Part shown: one piece after another, positions 55,460 through 64,000 of the stretch
Layout: each line of letters starts with the position of its first letter
How positions within the stretch are numbered: position 1 is the stretch's first letter
Source of the DNA: Globodera rostochiensis
Taxonomy: Eukaryota; Nematoda; Chromadorea; Rhabditida; Heteroderidae
Assembly: GCA_018350325.1 (NCBI GenBank)
Contig: JAEVLN010000027.1
Location: 620,001 to 684,000, forward strand
Direction: 5' to 3'
DNA length: 64,000 nt
Translations under genes and position numbers: made by a program
The notes under the pieces: generated by a model
Database searches by the model: none
Seen by the model: the letters and a program-made list of their open reading frames with translations, nothing else
Told to the model about the DNA's origin: nothing

Positions 55460-58400
55460 ATGTCCAGCAATATCCGAAGACAGATTCCTAACTGGTTACG
55501 TAGTCTTACAAGACACATTGAAATTGTCAATACAAAAATTGAGAGTGATGAGTATAGTTATGATAGAAATGATCAAAATGCGTGCAAAAAGATTTTCCAA
55601 ATGACTCAAAATGATTTATTAAAATTGGAAAAATCTCATGACAATTTAAAAACTTTGAACAAAAAGTGGAAAAATTACATAAACACGTTGGAAGGAGAAG
55701 ATAAAAAAGCTGAACAAAAAATACGGAAAATTTACATAGAAAAAAATGAGTTAGAAAAAACTATGGGAGAAGCTGATGAATTAATTGATTACCTTAAAAC
55801 TGTCAACATTGAGGTAAAGAAACTGATGAAAAAGGGGAAATTGCTGAAAAATGATCCTAATTCAGAAAATCTTGATCAGAGTTCGGAAGAGGAAGAAGGA
55901 GACGAAATCGAAGACGAAGAAGAACTAGAAGATGAAGATGAGTCAAAAGAATCTGAAGGAAGAACAACGGAAACAGATTTTCGGTCTTCCAATTTTTTGT
56001 CTAGAAATAATTCACATCCACCCTCTGTCCCCAGGAAAATGAAAATAAATTTGCCAGTACAAAACCTCACACATTTCAACGGGACATTCTCCAATTGGTT
56101 ACCCTTCTGGGATGACTTTAAAAGTTCCGTTCACGATGACCCATATTTAGAAAATATTCAAAAATTTAAATATTTGAAGGGAATTCTTCATGACGAACCC
56201 TACAGAATAATTTCACCGTACCCACTTACTAATCAAAACTATCCTATCATCATAGAATTATTGAAAAAGCGTTATGGAAACAGTGACATTTTGAGAGAAA
56301 ATTTACACAATGAGTTAAGAAATTTACGTAAAATAACTGAGTCAATTTCAGAATTGAGAAAACTTATAATTCTTGTCAATCGAATAATATTACAATTAAA
56401 AACATTTGGGGAAGATATCAACCACCCACAGATAAAACAATCAATTGAAACAAAATTACCAAACTCCATAAGAATAAAATTACGTGAGCAGTTTGGTACA
56501 TTTTCTACTGAAAAGTTAATGCAATTTTTGGACAACCATACTCAAGCAAGGGAAGAAATTGAGAAAATCGAGGATTTCAATCGAAATAAATTCCCGCCTC
56601 CAAGACCGTCCTTCCCACAGAGGAAACCTAATGACAGATTTTCCCAAAATACTACAAACTGGAGAAACCCAGTGAATACTCGCAACTTTCCTAATCGATA
56701 CCAAAATAGAAATTCGTCAAATTTCACCCAACAATTTCAAACTTCCGCATTAACTACACAGGCCAAGCCTTTAAAGAATTTTAAACCACATAATCCAAGT
56801 AACAGTGGGACAAATGGAAATACATTCAAATTCTGCAATTTTTGCGAAAAGAATAACCATTACTCCAAAGAATGTAAATCTTTCCCCGACGTCGAAACAC
56901 GAAATGTTCGTAGACGTGAATTAAAATTATGCCTAAATTGCTTGAAAAAAGGACATGACGTAAAAGAATGTAAGTCAAAATACTCATGTTATCATTGTCA
57001 AGGGAAGCACAATTCCCTCTTGTGTATGAAGAAATTCAAAAGCTATTCGAACGAATCAAAACCCCCAACACGGACCAGTACAAACGTAGTCAAAGAAGAC
57101 GTTATCCACACTAAAACTTTCATAAGTCGAGAAGAAAATAATCCACAGTTAGAAGTGGAAGAAATATTAATGACAATAGAGGCTACTGTTTCCAATCTAA
57201 GTGAAAATAGTGAGTACATTTCAGTCATTTTATTTGACAATGGTTCACAAAAAAGTTATATCACTAACGATTTTGCTGATAAACTATGCCTTCCCACTTT
57301 ACATCATAAAAAATTAGCAATTTCAACATTTAATCAAACGAATCCAAAAATTGTGAAAAGTAGAGTTGTCCAACTCGGAGTTAAAACCACAAAAGGAGGA
57401 ATTGAAATAATTACACTCCAAACAATCGAGAAAATAACAGACATAGCAACTGTCCATTTGCAAAAATCCATAAACGCCGGTGGCATCAAATTGGTGATTG
57501 GAATGAAAAACCCCCACATTTTAATTGGCATTGACCACTATTGGCAATTTATGTTACCCGAAACGAAAATAAAACCATTATCCTCTGGATTCTACAGAAT
57601 TACAACCAAAATCGGAGACATTTGCTCCGGGAAAGGCTTAGTCGAAGTAACCAGAACAAATTTGGTTGCCATTAAGAGACAAGAAAAGGAAGATTTCGAT
57701 AAAACAATCCAACATTTCTGGAATTTAGAAAGTATTGGCATACTCGATTCACCAACGCTAAGCGATGAAGACGCTGCAGTCTTACATTTTAACAAAACTG
57801 TGAAATTTGATCAAAGTAGATACATTGTCCGCTGGCCGTTCAAACTCGATTACCCGCAGTTTCCAACGAATTTTGGTTTGTGCATTGGGCGCCTTCGAGG
57901 CGTAATTAAACAATTAATAAAAAACGAAAACCTCCAAAAATACGATGATATATTACAAGATCAACTGGCTAGCAATGTGAATGAAATTGTTCCGTTTGAA
58001 TCCAACCAGCTAACGCATTATTTGCCTCACCACCCGGTCATAAAAGAAAGTTCAACCACAACTAAAATTCGACCAGTATATGACGCTTCCGCAAAATTGA
58101 AAGGAAATAGTTCATTGAATGATGAAATTTACCCTGGCCCTAAGAAAGTTCCAGATTTATGCGGAATGCTCCTCCGTTTCAGACTCAAAAAATATGTCTT
58201 AATCAGTGACATCGAAAAAGCTTTTCTCCAAGTTTCCTTAAATGCACTCGACCGAGATACAACCCGTTTTCTTTGGCTTAAGAAAGAAGCTTTAAATGAA
58301 ATCCTTAAAAAACCCAGAGAGGTAGAAATGAACGATTTGGAAATTCGACGGTTTAACAGAATACCTTTCGGGGTAAATGCATCCCCCTTTTTACTTGCTT

Positions 58401-61400
58401 CAGTAATTGAGTTACATTTAACAAAAGTCGACGAAATGTTTGAACATTTCAAAACTATGGAAACTGATTCCGAATTAAATCTATCAAATAAAAAATATAA
58501 ATTTGCACAATTGTGTGAAGAACTCGCAGGAAATGCTTACGTAGATAATTTTGTTGTGATGTGTGAAGACAAAGATGACATTAAGTTCAAACATTTTTGG
58601 AGTAAAGCAATTTTTCGCTATGCATCTATGAATTTAAGAGAATTTGTTTCCAATCATGAAGAATCAAACACTGAAATCCAGAAAATTGAAGGCAATGAAC
58701 TACCTAAATTAACAAAACTGTTAGGGATAAAATGGAATGTGGTCGAAGACGAATTAAAATTACAACTAGATATACCCCCCATCCTAAAAGGAACAACCAA
58801 ACGCCAAGTAATTCAATTAATTGCAAAAAATTTCGATCCAATGGGCTGGATTTCGCCCCTAATATTACCTCATAAGCGGTTTTTCCAAAACTTATGGAAA
58901 TCCAAGAAGGATTGGGACGAAGAATTAAACGACAATGAAATTGCTGAATGGAACACTATTTCATATACTGGTGAAGTAATAATCCCAAGATTTCCATATA
59001 CTGTCTCGTTAAATAATCCTGTGGAACTGCACATCTTTTCTGATGCCTCAGGAACTGCATATGGGACTACATCTTATTTAAAACTGATTGGAACAAATGA
59101 AATACACTTAATTTTTGCCAAAACAAGACTCGCTCCCCTGAAAGAATTAACCATACCAAAACTTGAACTTTTAGCCCTTTTAATTGGTACTCGAATTGCT
59201 AACTTCGTTATCAAAGAAACAAAACTTAAAATTCAAAGTATTTACATGTGGTCCGACTCAAAATGTGTCTTGAGTTGGCTTAAATACAAGAAGGATCTTC
59301 CGACCTTCGTGAAAAATCGAATAAATGAAATAAAAGCAACGGCAAAAGTTCATGATTTAAAATTTCATTATATACAATCGTTAGATAATCCGGCGGACAT
59401 CGCTTCCAAAGGAATGACTTGTTCAGAATTAATCAATTCTAGCTTATGGTGGCATGGTCCCCCTTGGTTAAAATTACCATATGAACAATGGCCATCTAAA
59501 CAATTAGAAGAATTTACGCCGGAAAATGTTGAAGAAAATTATGAAGATGAGCTTAATGATACTCGAGTAAATTTAACTAAAACAGAGGTCAAACCATTTA
59601 TCCATTGGAACAACTTTAGTTCATGGAAAAAATTAGTCAATCATTTCAAAGTACTTATAAAATTTACTGTCTTTACGTTTTCAGGAAAATCTGAAAAATT
59701 CGACAAAAAATTCAAATTCAAAAATCCCGTGCATCTTAATGAAGAATTCTTCTATCAACTCGCGGCGGAAAAGCTCCTTATAAGATATATTCAGACTGAA
59801 ATACCCCCTACCGACCAAGAGAAACGACAACTTGGCATTTATGTCAACTCAGAAAAAATTTTTGTTTGTGGCGGCCGTTTAAAAAATGCCGCAATAAAAG
59901 GAATTCATCCGATTTTCCTCCCCAAAAATCATCGTGGAACCCATCTAATAATTGCATTTTATCATCAGAAAAATCTCCATTCTGGAACACTTACCACGCT
60001 CTGTGATATACGAAAAACCTATTGGATTCCTAAAGGGAGAAAGACTGTTGATTCAATTCGGAAAAAATGCACTTATTGTCGGAAATACGACGCAAAACCC
60101 TTTGAACAGCCTCCGATGCCACCTTTACCCAAATATCGAGTACAACCCTCCACACCCTTTGGCAATATTGCTTTGGACTATACTGGTCCAATTCAAATAA
60201 AACATTTTGCAGAAAAACTTTGGCTTATCGTTTTTACTTGTCTTGCGACTCGTGCAATTCATCTCGAAATTGTAACTTCCCTATCGACCCAACATTTTTT
60301 AAATGCAATTCGCAGATTTATTGCAAGACGCGGAACTCCCAAGAATATATGGAGTGATAATGCCTCACAATTAAAACATAGCTCACATATAATAAATGAT
60401 GTTCTAAAACTTAAAGAAATTTTTAGGGATGACTCCGTAAGTCATTACTTTTTGACTGAAAACATTAATTGGAATTTCTCGATTGAATTGGCCCCGTGGC
60501 AGAATGGCGTTGTCGAACGTTTAAATTTAAATATAAAAACTGCCCTAAAAAAGGCTATCGGTAGGAAATTTCTTGAATTTGATTCTTTCAACACACTCAT
60601 TCATGAAGTAGAAAGTCTTGTAAATTCTAGACCATTAACATTTATCCATGATGATATAAAATCCTATCAAATTTTACGACCCATTGATTTTTTATTACCA
60701 CAACAGAACATTTGCATTCCTCCCATTTTAGAGGAAAATGAATTCGATGATCCCAATTACCAACCTAAACATACTTCCTATGAAAAGACAATTAACCTAT
60801 ATAAAAGTACCACTAAATTACTAGATGACTATTGGAAATTATGGACGGAAGAATATATTCCAAGTTTAAGAGAGAGATTCCAAACGTCCCACAAAAATCC
60901 AAAAAGTTGTGTCAAAACCTCTCCAGATCTCAATGAAATTGTATTGATTAAAGACGACCTCCCACGTGCAATGTGGAGAACCGGAATAATAAAAGAATTG
61001 ATTACTGGTTCGGATAACATAACTAGAGGTGCAAAAATTGAGCTCCCGAATAAAACATACATAAATCGTCCTCTAAAACTAATTTATCCCCTTGAACTCT
61101 TTCCAGAACCGACTTTGAATGAAGAAATCAATAATTTAGTCACAACCTCTCTTACTGCTCAACCTTCCTACAAATGCGAATTTTGTTTTGATAAAAATCA
61201 TGAAGCATACAACTGTATTAAATACAAAGGCTCGAGAATGCGGAAATTCCGAACAAAAAATTTGAAGCTTTGCTATAAATGTTTGAAGCCTGGTCATAAA
61301 ATTGGAACTTGTGATAATGAAGAACAATTTTGTGCCAAATGCCAAACTCATGACGCTTTTTGCCTTGATCTAAATCATAAAACCAAACATGCAACATCCA

Positions 61401-64000
61401 CGAAGGCCGCCCTCGGGTCAGCTTCACCCCTCCTTTTACTTGCAATAATTTCGTTGCTATTTCCAACTCAAATTTATTCAACATTTGAATGTGCCAACGC
61501 TCCAAATAATTATACTACTCTCTTGTCAAGCCCTTGTGTCAGCGAGGGAATAATTATCAGAAAAGATTTGACTACAAGTGAAATTTGTTTTAACAATTTC
61601 TCTTGTTCCCCCGATGGTTTAACCCTTGGCAATACTCCGCCTTGTGAACCCGGTTGTGAATGCTCTCATTGGGCTCAACATTGTTCTTTTGCTCCATACG
61701 AACTAGCTAAAAAATATTACAAAAAGCTAGCATTACAATTTTTAAAAGAAAATAGACCTCACATCTGTTCCTTCAAACAAGGTGTCCAGTGTCCGCAAAA
61801 ATTCAAACGTAAAATTCAAGCTATACGATTATATGACAACACTATCCATTTTGTTAAAAATATACACCTCCAGTATAGCCAAGCCACCTCAAAAGATGAT
61901 TTTCGTTGCCTCGGGGAGGGCAATCTAACGATTGGAACGCCAGCTTATTGTCAAGAGTTCCCTTGTGATGAAAAGGGTAACAAATTTTGCTATTATGACC
62001 CAAGAGAAAGAATTTACCTTGTCATAAACCAAACCAAAATCCCTATAAAAGAATGGGGAACAATTGAAGTGATATATTTTGACAACAATCATAAATTGAA
62101 GGAAATCATAGAAACCGAAGCTTTTGGGCTAGACAGAAATATGGAGTATCAAGTAAATGACACTGAAATTGCCGCACATACTATTGGGAATTCATCCAAA
62201 CTGTCGAACGAGATATTCCACACTACGATCTTGAACAAACGAGATAAAAGAACAGCTCAGGATCACCTTCTGATTGAATGCATGCCTGGAGGAATAACTG
62301 TTAATATTTTATTAAATATAGACATTGTCGGAATTTGCAGTGGATCATATTGCGTCACAAAAAATAAACCCCAATCTAAAGAGATAGTAATGTTCCCTCC
62401 ACAAATAACGAAGAGTAGCTTTAATGCCGAGGTCAAATTGATAGCAAACAACTCCATAATTGAAACTAAGGTTATCAGTTGTGCATCTTCACCAATTTGT
62501 GAAATGATTACTTGCAAATTATGTTGGGAATACATTAAAAATATACAATGCATACCACAACTACACTTGATGTTATTTTTCTCAGTCAGTATTTTAATAA
62601 TTTATTTACTCACGTTATCTGTGCAAATTATTAAATTCACCCTTTCGATTTTGAAATGGAGTATTAAGAAAATTTGTTGTTGCAAATCAAACCCTAAAAA
62701 CAAAAGTTACACTAAAGTCAAAACTTTTAAACCCAAAACCAAAGTTATTCTCATACTGATTATGTCGTTAGCATTCACAAAATTTGGTCATTGCTGTGAC
62801 GAAGTCACAAATTTAATCGCAGAGTCCAGTAATTGTCCTCGTGATGAACAAGGAAAAATTGAATGCACTTTTGATCAAACGACAATCATTTCCATCAAAC
62901 CCGAACACATAACTTGCCTTAAATTAGAAGATAAAGCACGAAACACTACTGCGAAAACACTGGAAATCACTGTTGTCGACTTATCAGTGATTTGCGACAA
63001 ACAAACTGAATACTTTATGAGAAATTATGAAATTACATCCGAATCCGTCAAACGATGCCCAAGTACGGGAAGTTGCAAAGGGACAACTTGTGAAAAACTC
63101 AGTTCCGATCAACGAAATCCGGAAACGTCCGACAAAACGAACAACAAACCTGGATATTCATACTGTGTACCCTCCTGTGGAGGATGGCACTGCGAATGCT
63201 TTATTGCAACTGATGGCTGTTTATTCTATAGGACATATATGGAGGAAGTAGGAACCGATTACTATGAAGTCATAAAATGCAACCAATGGCCAATTGAACT
63301 GTATCTTAAAATCGATGAAGGAGCAATTTCAAGTTTCATGCTTTTATCCCCTGGAACTTTATACACTGACAGATTCATGGACGTCACTCTCATTACCACA
63401 AGCATTCCACCAACTCCCATTTTTGGATCAAAATTTATAATAAATAAAATCACTAACGACACTATTATTGTGGACAATGAGGAATTGTTGAGAAATAGTA
63501 TTCGATGTCCAGACGAAGCGTCTGCAACCAATTTCAATTGTAAATTTCCACCCGAAGCATGTCAATGCAATGGCGGTGACACCGAAGTACATTGTGAGTG
63601 TACCAAGGATCCCTTGCCAGAAATGTACAGCAGAACGGATCAAAAATTACCGACCGACTTTAAAGGAAGTCACTTATCAAATGACTTTAATAAGCTTAAA
63701 GCAAAACTCCAGCAAACTTCTGCTCTTCAATTACAAATTACACTTAAAGGATACAAAACTGAACCCTTTTACGATAAAAGTAATTGCCTAATTGAATCCA
63801 AATCATTGAAAGGATGTTATGCCTGTAAAGGCGCCGACTGGACTTTCAAATGCAACACTGCATTCGGAACAGCTTTGGCAAAAGTCAAATGTCCAAGTCA
63901 AACCATCGACGTCAACTGCGATACGACAAATGAGGAAAAGGTTATTCAACTAAGTTATAACATGGAAGATGTTAACGAAAAATGCTCCGTGTCCTGCCCA
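55460..64000 (+). CDS. Gag-Pol-Env polyprotein of the BEL/Pao element (3' end outside window)
   Basis: ATG at 55460 opens a frame with no stop to 64000 (2,847 codons). Order: coiled-coil and acidic Gag N-terminus; DUF1759-like Gag (about 56050-56580); CCHC-type knuckles (56834-57030); retropepsin-like protease with DNGSQKSY (57236 onward); reverse transcriptase (RPVYDASAK at 58070; active site NAYVDNF at 58540); RNase H (FSDASGTAYG at 59038; WSDSKCVLSW); integrase with HHCC zinc finger (59930-60095) and core (ALDYTGP, SDNASQ, VVERLN); a second CCHC cluster (61169-61365); then Env. The RT second Asp is Asn (YVDN), a form I recall from other nematode BEL elements, and the protease has DNG for DSG/DTG. 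Standard BEL proteins end after integrase, so this is a fused gag-pol-env. Confidence 0.88.
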   Translation, partial: MSSNIRRQIPNWLRSLTRHIEIVNTKIESDEYSYDRNDQNACKKIFQMTQNDLLKLEKSHDNLKTLNKKWKNYINTLEGEDKKAEQKIRKIYIEKNELEKTMGEADELIDYLKTVNIEVKKLMKKGKLLKNDPNSENLDQSSEEEEGDEIEDEEELEDEDESKESEGRTTETDFRSSNFLSRNNSHPPSVPRKMKINLPVQNLTHFNGTFSNWLPFWDDFKSSVHDDPYLENIQKFKYLKGILHDEPYRIISPYPLTNQNYPIIIELLKKRYGNSDILRENLHNELRNLRKITESISELRKLIILVNRIILQLKTFGEDINHPQIKQSIETKLPNSIRIKLREQFGTFSTEKLMQFLDNHTQAREEIEKIEDFNRNKFPPPRPSFPQRKPNDRFSQNTTNWRNPVNTRNFPNRYQNRNSSNFTQQFQTSALTTQAKPLKNFKPHNPSNSGTNGNTFKFCNFCEKNNHYSKECKSFPDVETRNVRRRELKLCLNCLKKGHDVKECKSKYSCYHCQGKHNSLLCMKKFKSYSNESKPPTRTSTNVVKEDVIHTKTFISREENNPQLEVEEILMTIEATVSNLSENSEYISVILFDNGSQKSYITNDFADKLCLPTLHHKKLAISTFNQTNPKIVKSRVVQLGVKTTKGGIEIITLQTIEKITDIATVHLQKSINAGGIKLVIGMKNPHILIGIDHYWQFMLPETKIKPLSSGFYRITTKIGDICSGKGLVEVTRTNLVAIKRQEKEDFDKTIQHFWNLESIGILDSPTLSDEDAAVLHFNKTVKFDQSRYIVRWPFKLDYPQFPTNFGLCIGRLRGVIKQLIKNENLQKYDDILQDQLASNVNEIVPFESNQLTHYLPHHPVIKESSTTTKIRPVYDASAKLKGNSSLNDEIYPGPKKVPDLCGMLLRFRLKKYVLISDIEKAFLQVSLNALDRDTTRFLWLKKEALNEILKKPREVEMNDLEIRRFNRIPFGVNASPFLLASVIELHLTKVDEMFEHFKTMETDSELNLSNKKYKFAQLCEELAGNAYVDNFVVMCEDKDDIKFKHFWSKAIFRYASMNLREFVSNHEESNTEIQKIEGNELPKLTKLLGIKWNVVEDELKLQLDIPPILKGTTKRQVIQLIAKNFDPMGWISPLILPHKRFFQNLWKSKKDWDEELNDNEIAEWNTISYTGEVIIPRFPYTVSLNNPVELHIFSDASGTAYGTTSYLKLIGTNEIHLIFAKTRLAPLKELTIPKLELLALLIGTRIANFVIKETKLKIQSIYMWSDSKCVLSWLKYKKDLPTFVKNRINEIKATAKVHDLKFHYIQSLDNPADIASKGMTCSELINSSLWWHGPPWLKLPYEQWPSKQLEEFTPENVEENYEDELNDTRVNLTKTEVKPFIHWNNFSSWKKLVNHFKVLIKFTVFTFSGKSEKFDKKFKFKNPVHLNEEFFYQLAAEKLLIRYIQTEIPPTDQEKRQLGIYVNSEKIFVCGGRLKNAAIKGIHPIFLPKNHRGTHLIIAFYHQKNLHSGTLTTLCDIRKTYWIPKGRKTVDSIRKKCTYCRKYDAKPFEQPPMPPLPKYRVQPSTPFGNIALDYTGPIQIKHFAEKLWLIVFTCLATRAIHLEIVTSLSTQHFLNAIRRFIARRGTPKNIWSDNASQLKHSSHIINDVLKLKEIFRDDSVSHYFLTENINWNFSIELAPWQNGVVERLNLNIKTALKKAIGRKFLEFDSFNTLIHEVESLVNSRPLTFIHDDIKSYQILRPIDFLLPQQNICIPPILEENEFDDPNYQPKHTSYEKTINLYKSTTKLLDDYWKLWTEEYIPSLRERFQTSHKNPKSCVKTSPDLNEIVLIKDDLPRAMWRTGIIKELITGSDNITRGAKIELPNKTYINRPLKLIYPLELFPEPTLNEEINNLVTTSLTAQPSYKCEFCFDKNHEAYNCIKYKGSRMRKFRTKNLKLCYKCLKPGHKIGTCDNEEQFCAKCQTHDAFCLDLNHKTKHATSTKAALGSASPLLLLAIISLLFPTQIYSTFECANAPNNYTTLLSSPCVSEGIIIRKDLTTSEICFNNFSCSPDGLTLGNTPPCEPGCECSHWAQHCSFAPYELAKKYYKKLALQFLKENRPHICSFKQGVQCPQKFKRKIQAIRLYDNTIHFVKNIHLQYSQATSKDDFRCLGEGNLTIGTPAYCQEFPCDEKGNKFCYYDPRERIYLVINQTKIPIKEWGTIEVIYFDNNHKLKEIIETEAFGLDRNMEYQVNDTEIAAHTIGNSSKLSNEIFHTTILNKRDKRTAQDHLLIECMPGGITVNILLNIDIVGICSGSYCVTKNKPQSKEIVMFPPQITKSSFNAEVKLIANNSIIETKVISCASSPICEMITCKLCWEYIKNIQCIPQLHLMLFFSVSILIIYLLTLSVQIIKFTLSILKWSIKKICCCKSNPKNKSYTKVKTFKPKTKVILILIMSLAFTKFGHCCDEVTNLIAESSNCPRDEQGKIECTFDQTTIISIKPEHITCLKLEDKARNTTAKTLEITVVDLSVICDKQTEYFMRNYEITSESVKRCPSTGSCKGTTCEKLSSDQRNPETSDKTNNKPGYSYCVPSCGGWHCECFIATDGCLFYRTYMEEVGTDYYEVIKCNQWPIELYLKIDEGAISSFMLLSPGTLYTDRFMDVTLITTSIPPTPIFGSKFIINKITNDTIIVDNEELLRNSIRCPDEASATNFNCKFPPEACQCNGGDTEVHCECTKDPLPEMYSRTDQKLPTDFKGSHLSNDFNKLKAKLQQTSALQLQITLKGYKTEPFYDKSNCLIESKSLKGCYACKGADWTFKCNTAFGTALAKVKCPSQTIDVNCDTTNEEKVIQLSYNMEDVNEKCSVSCP
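61425..64000 (+). other. Env region: phlebovirus-like two-glycoprotein module
   Basis: Part of the same frame. A hydrophobic signal-like segment (61424-61480, LLLLAIISLLFPTQIYS) starts a Cys-rich ectodomain with N-glycosylation sequons. It has a furin-type RDKR at about 62244, a membrane anchor (LMLFFSVSILIIYLL, 62568-62640), a basic cytoplasmic stretch, a second signal-like helix (62748-62790) and a second Cys-rich ectodomain with SCGGWHCECF (about 63172). That Cys/Gly/Trp cluster is characteristic of the Phlebovirus G2 (Gc) family, and such envelopes are known in C. elegans Cer elements. The layout mirrors a Gn-Gc precursor. The C-terminal anchor lies beyond the window. Confidence 0.7.

Larger units (their letters stand above)
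52249..64000 (+). mobile_element. BEL/Pao LTR retrotransposon with envelope (incomplete at window end)
   Basis: 5' LTR (52249-53058), primer-binding site, a 2.4-kb leader with two ORFs, then a single Gag-Pol-Env frame still open at 64000. The 3' LTR lies outside. Domain order (DUF1759-type Gag, DUF1758-type protease, RT, RNase H, integrase) is that of BEL/Pao. It inserted in an F-box-like gene. With no stop or frameshift in more than 8.5 kb of the main frame it looks young. Confidence 0.9.

Noticed and set aside
56272..58452. Several minus-strand frames of 60-107 codons
   Set aside because: Antisense shadows of the continuous Gag-Pol frame.

Overview
The window looks like nuclear DNA of a plant-parasitic cyst nematode (Globodera/Heterodera group). 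That is inferred from family content, not proven. Evidence: small-intron eukaryotic genes with GT..AG junctions, an SPRY gene of the SPRYSEC/RBP-1 type with the N-terminal coiled-coil exons typical of these worms, the 3' end of an F-box-like family expanded in cyst nematodes, an SRG-type chemoreceptor, and a nematode-type BEL/Pao retroelement carrying an envelope. Background DNA is AT-rich, littered with poly-G/poly-C runs, minisatellites and short inverted-repeat transposons. I built all gene models by hand, joining exons at GT/AG sites with matching phase.

Layout. 0-5.8 kb: no gene; tandem repeats and a nested foldback element. 5.8-14.2 kb (minus): two intact genes head to tail, a tetraspanin (11257-14243) followed 445 bp downstream by a RNFT-type membrane RING E3 ligase (5840-10811). 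A UUUUCAG-type acceptor lies 41 nt before the RNFT start, so the pair could be an operon. 15-20.9 kb: a hAT-like MITE filled with a TCGGGT minisatellite, and a broken caspase-like gene (minus). 20.9-22.5 kb (minus): an intact six-exon SRG chemoreceptor. 24.9-26.4 kb (minus): an SPRY pseudogene split cleanly by a Merlin-type transposon with an 8-bp target duplication. 28.9-33.9 kb (plus): an apparently intact 12-exon SPRY gene of 491 residues. 34.4-36.5 kb: a frameshifted serpentine-receptor pseudogene and a pogo-like transposon relic. 37.3-37.6 kb: a relic copy of the SPRY 5' region. 37.9-43.6 kb (plus): a PP1-like phosphatase with a signal peptide and an altered first metal-binding motif. 44.2-44.7 kb: a dispersed repeat split by a small MITE; the empty site is present in its sister copy at 23.2 kb. 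45.4-46.4 kb (plus): a 5' fragment of an IFT121/WDR35 gene with most WD repeats missing. 46.4-51.4 kb: repeats and two unidentified minus-strand exons. 51.4-52.2 kb (minus): the 3' end of an F-box-like gene cut by an LTR. 52.2-64.0 kb (plus): a BEL/Pao LTR retrotransposon running off the window.

The most interesting parts are the BEL/Pao element and the secreted PP1-like gene. In the element, Gag, protease, RT, RNase H, integrase, a second zinc-knuckle cluster and a two-glycoprotein phlebovirus-like Env all sit in one reading frame of more than 2,840 codons, preceded by two further ORFs. The phosphatase carries a GPxHG motif where GDxHG is expected. Transposons here have repeatedly hit expanded gene families (SPRY, F-box-like), leaving both live and dead copies.
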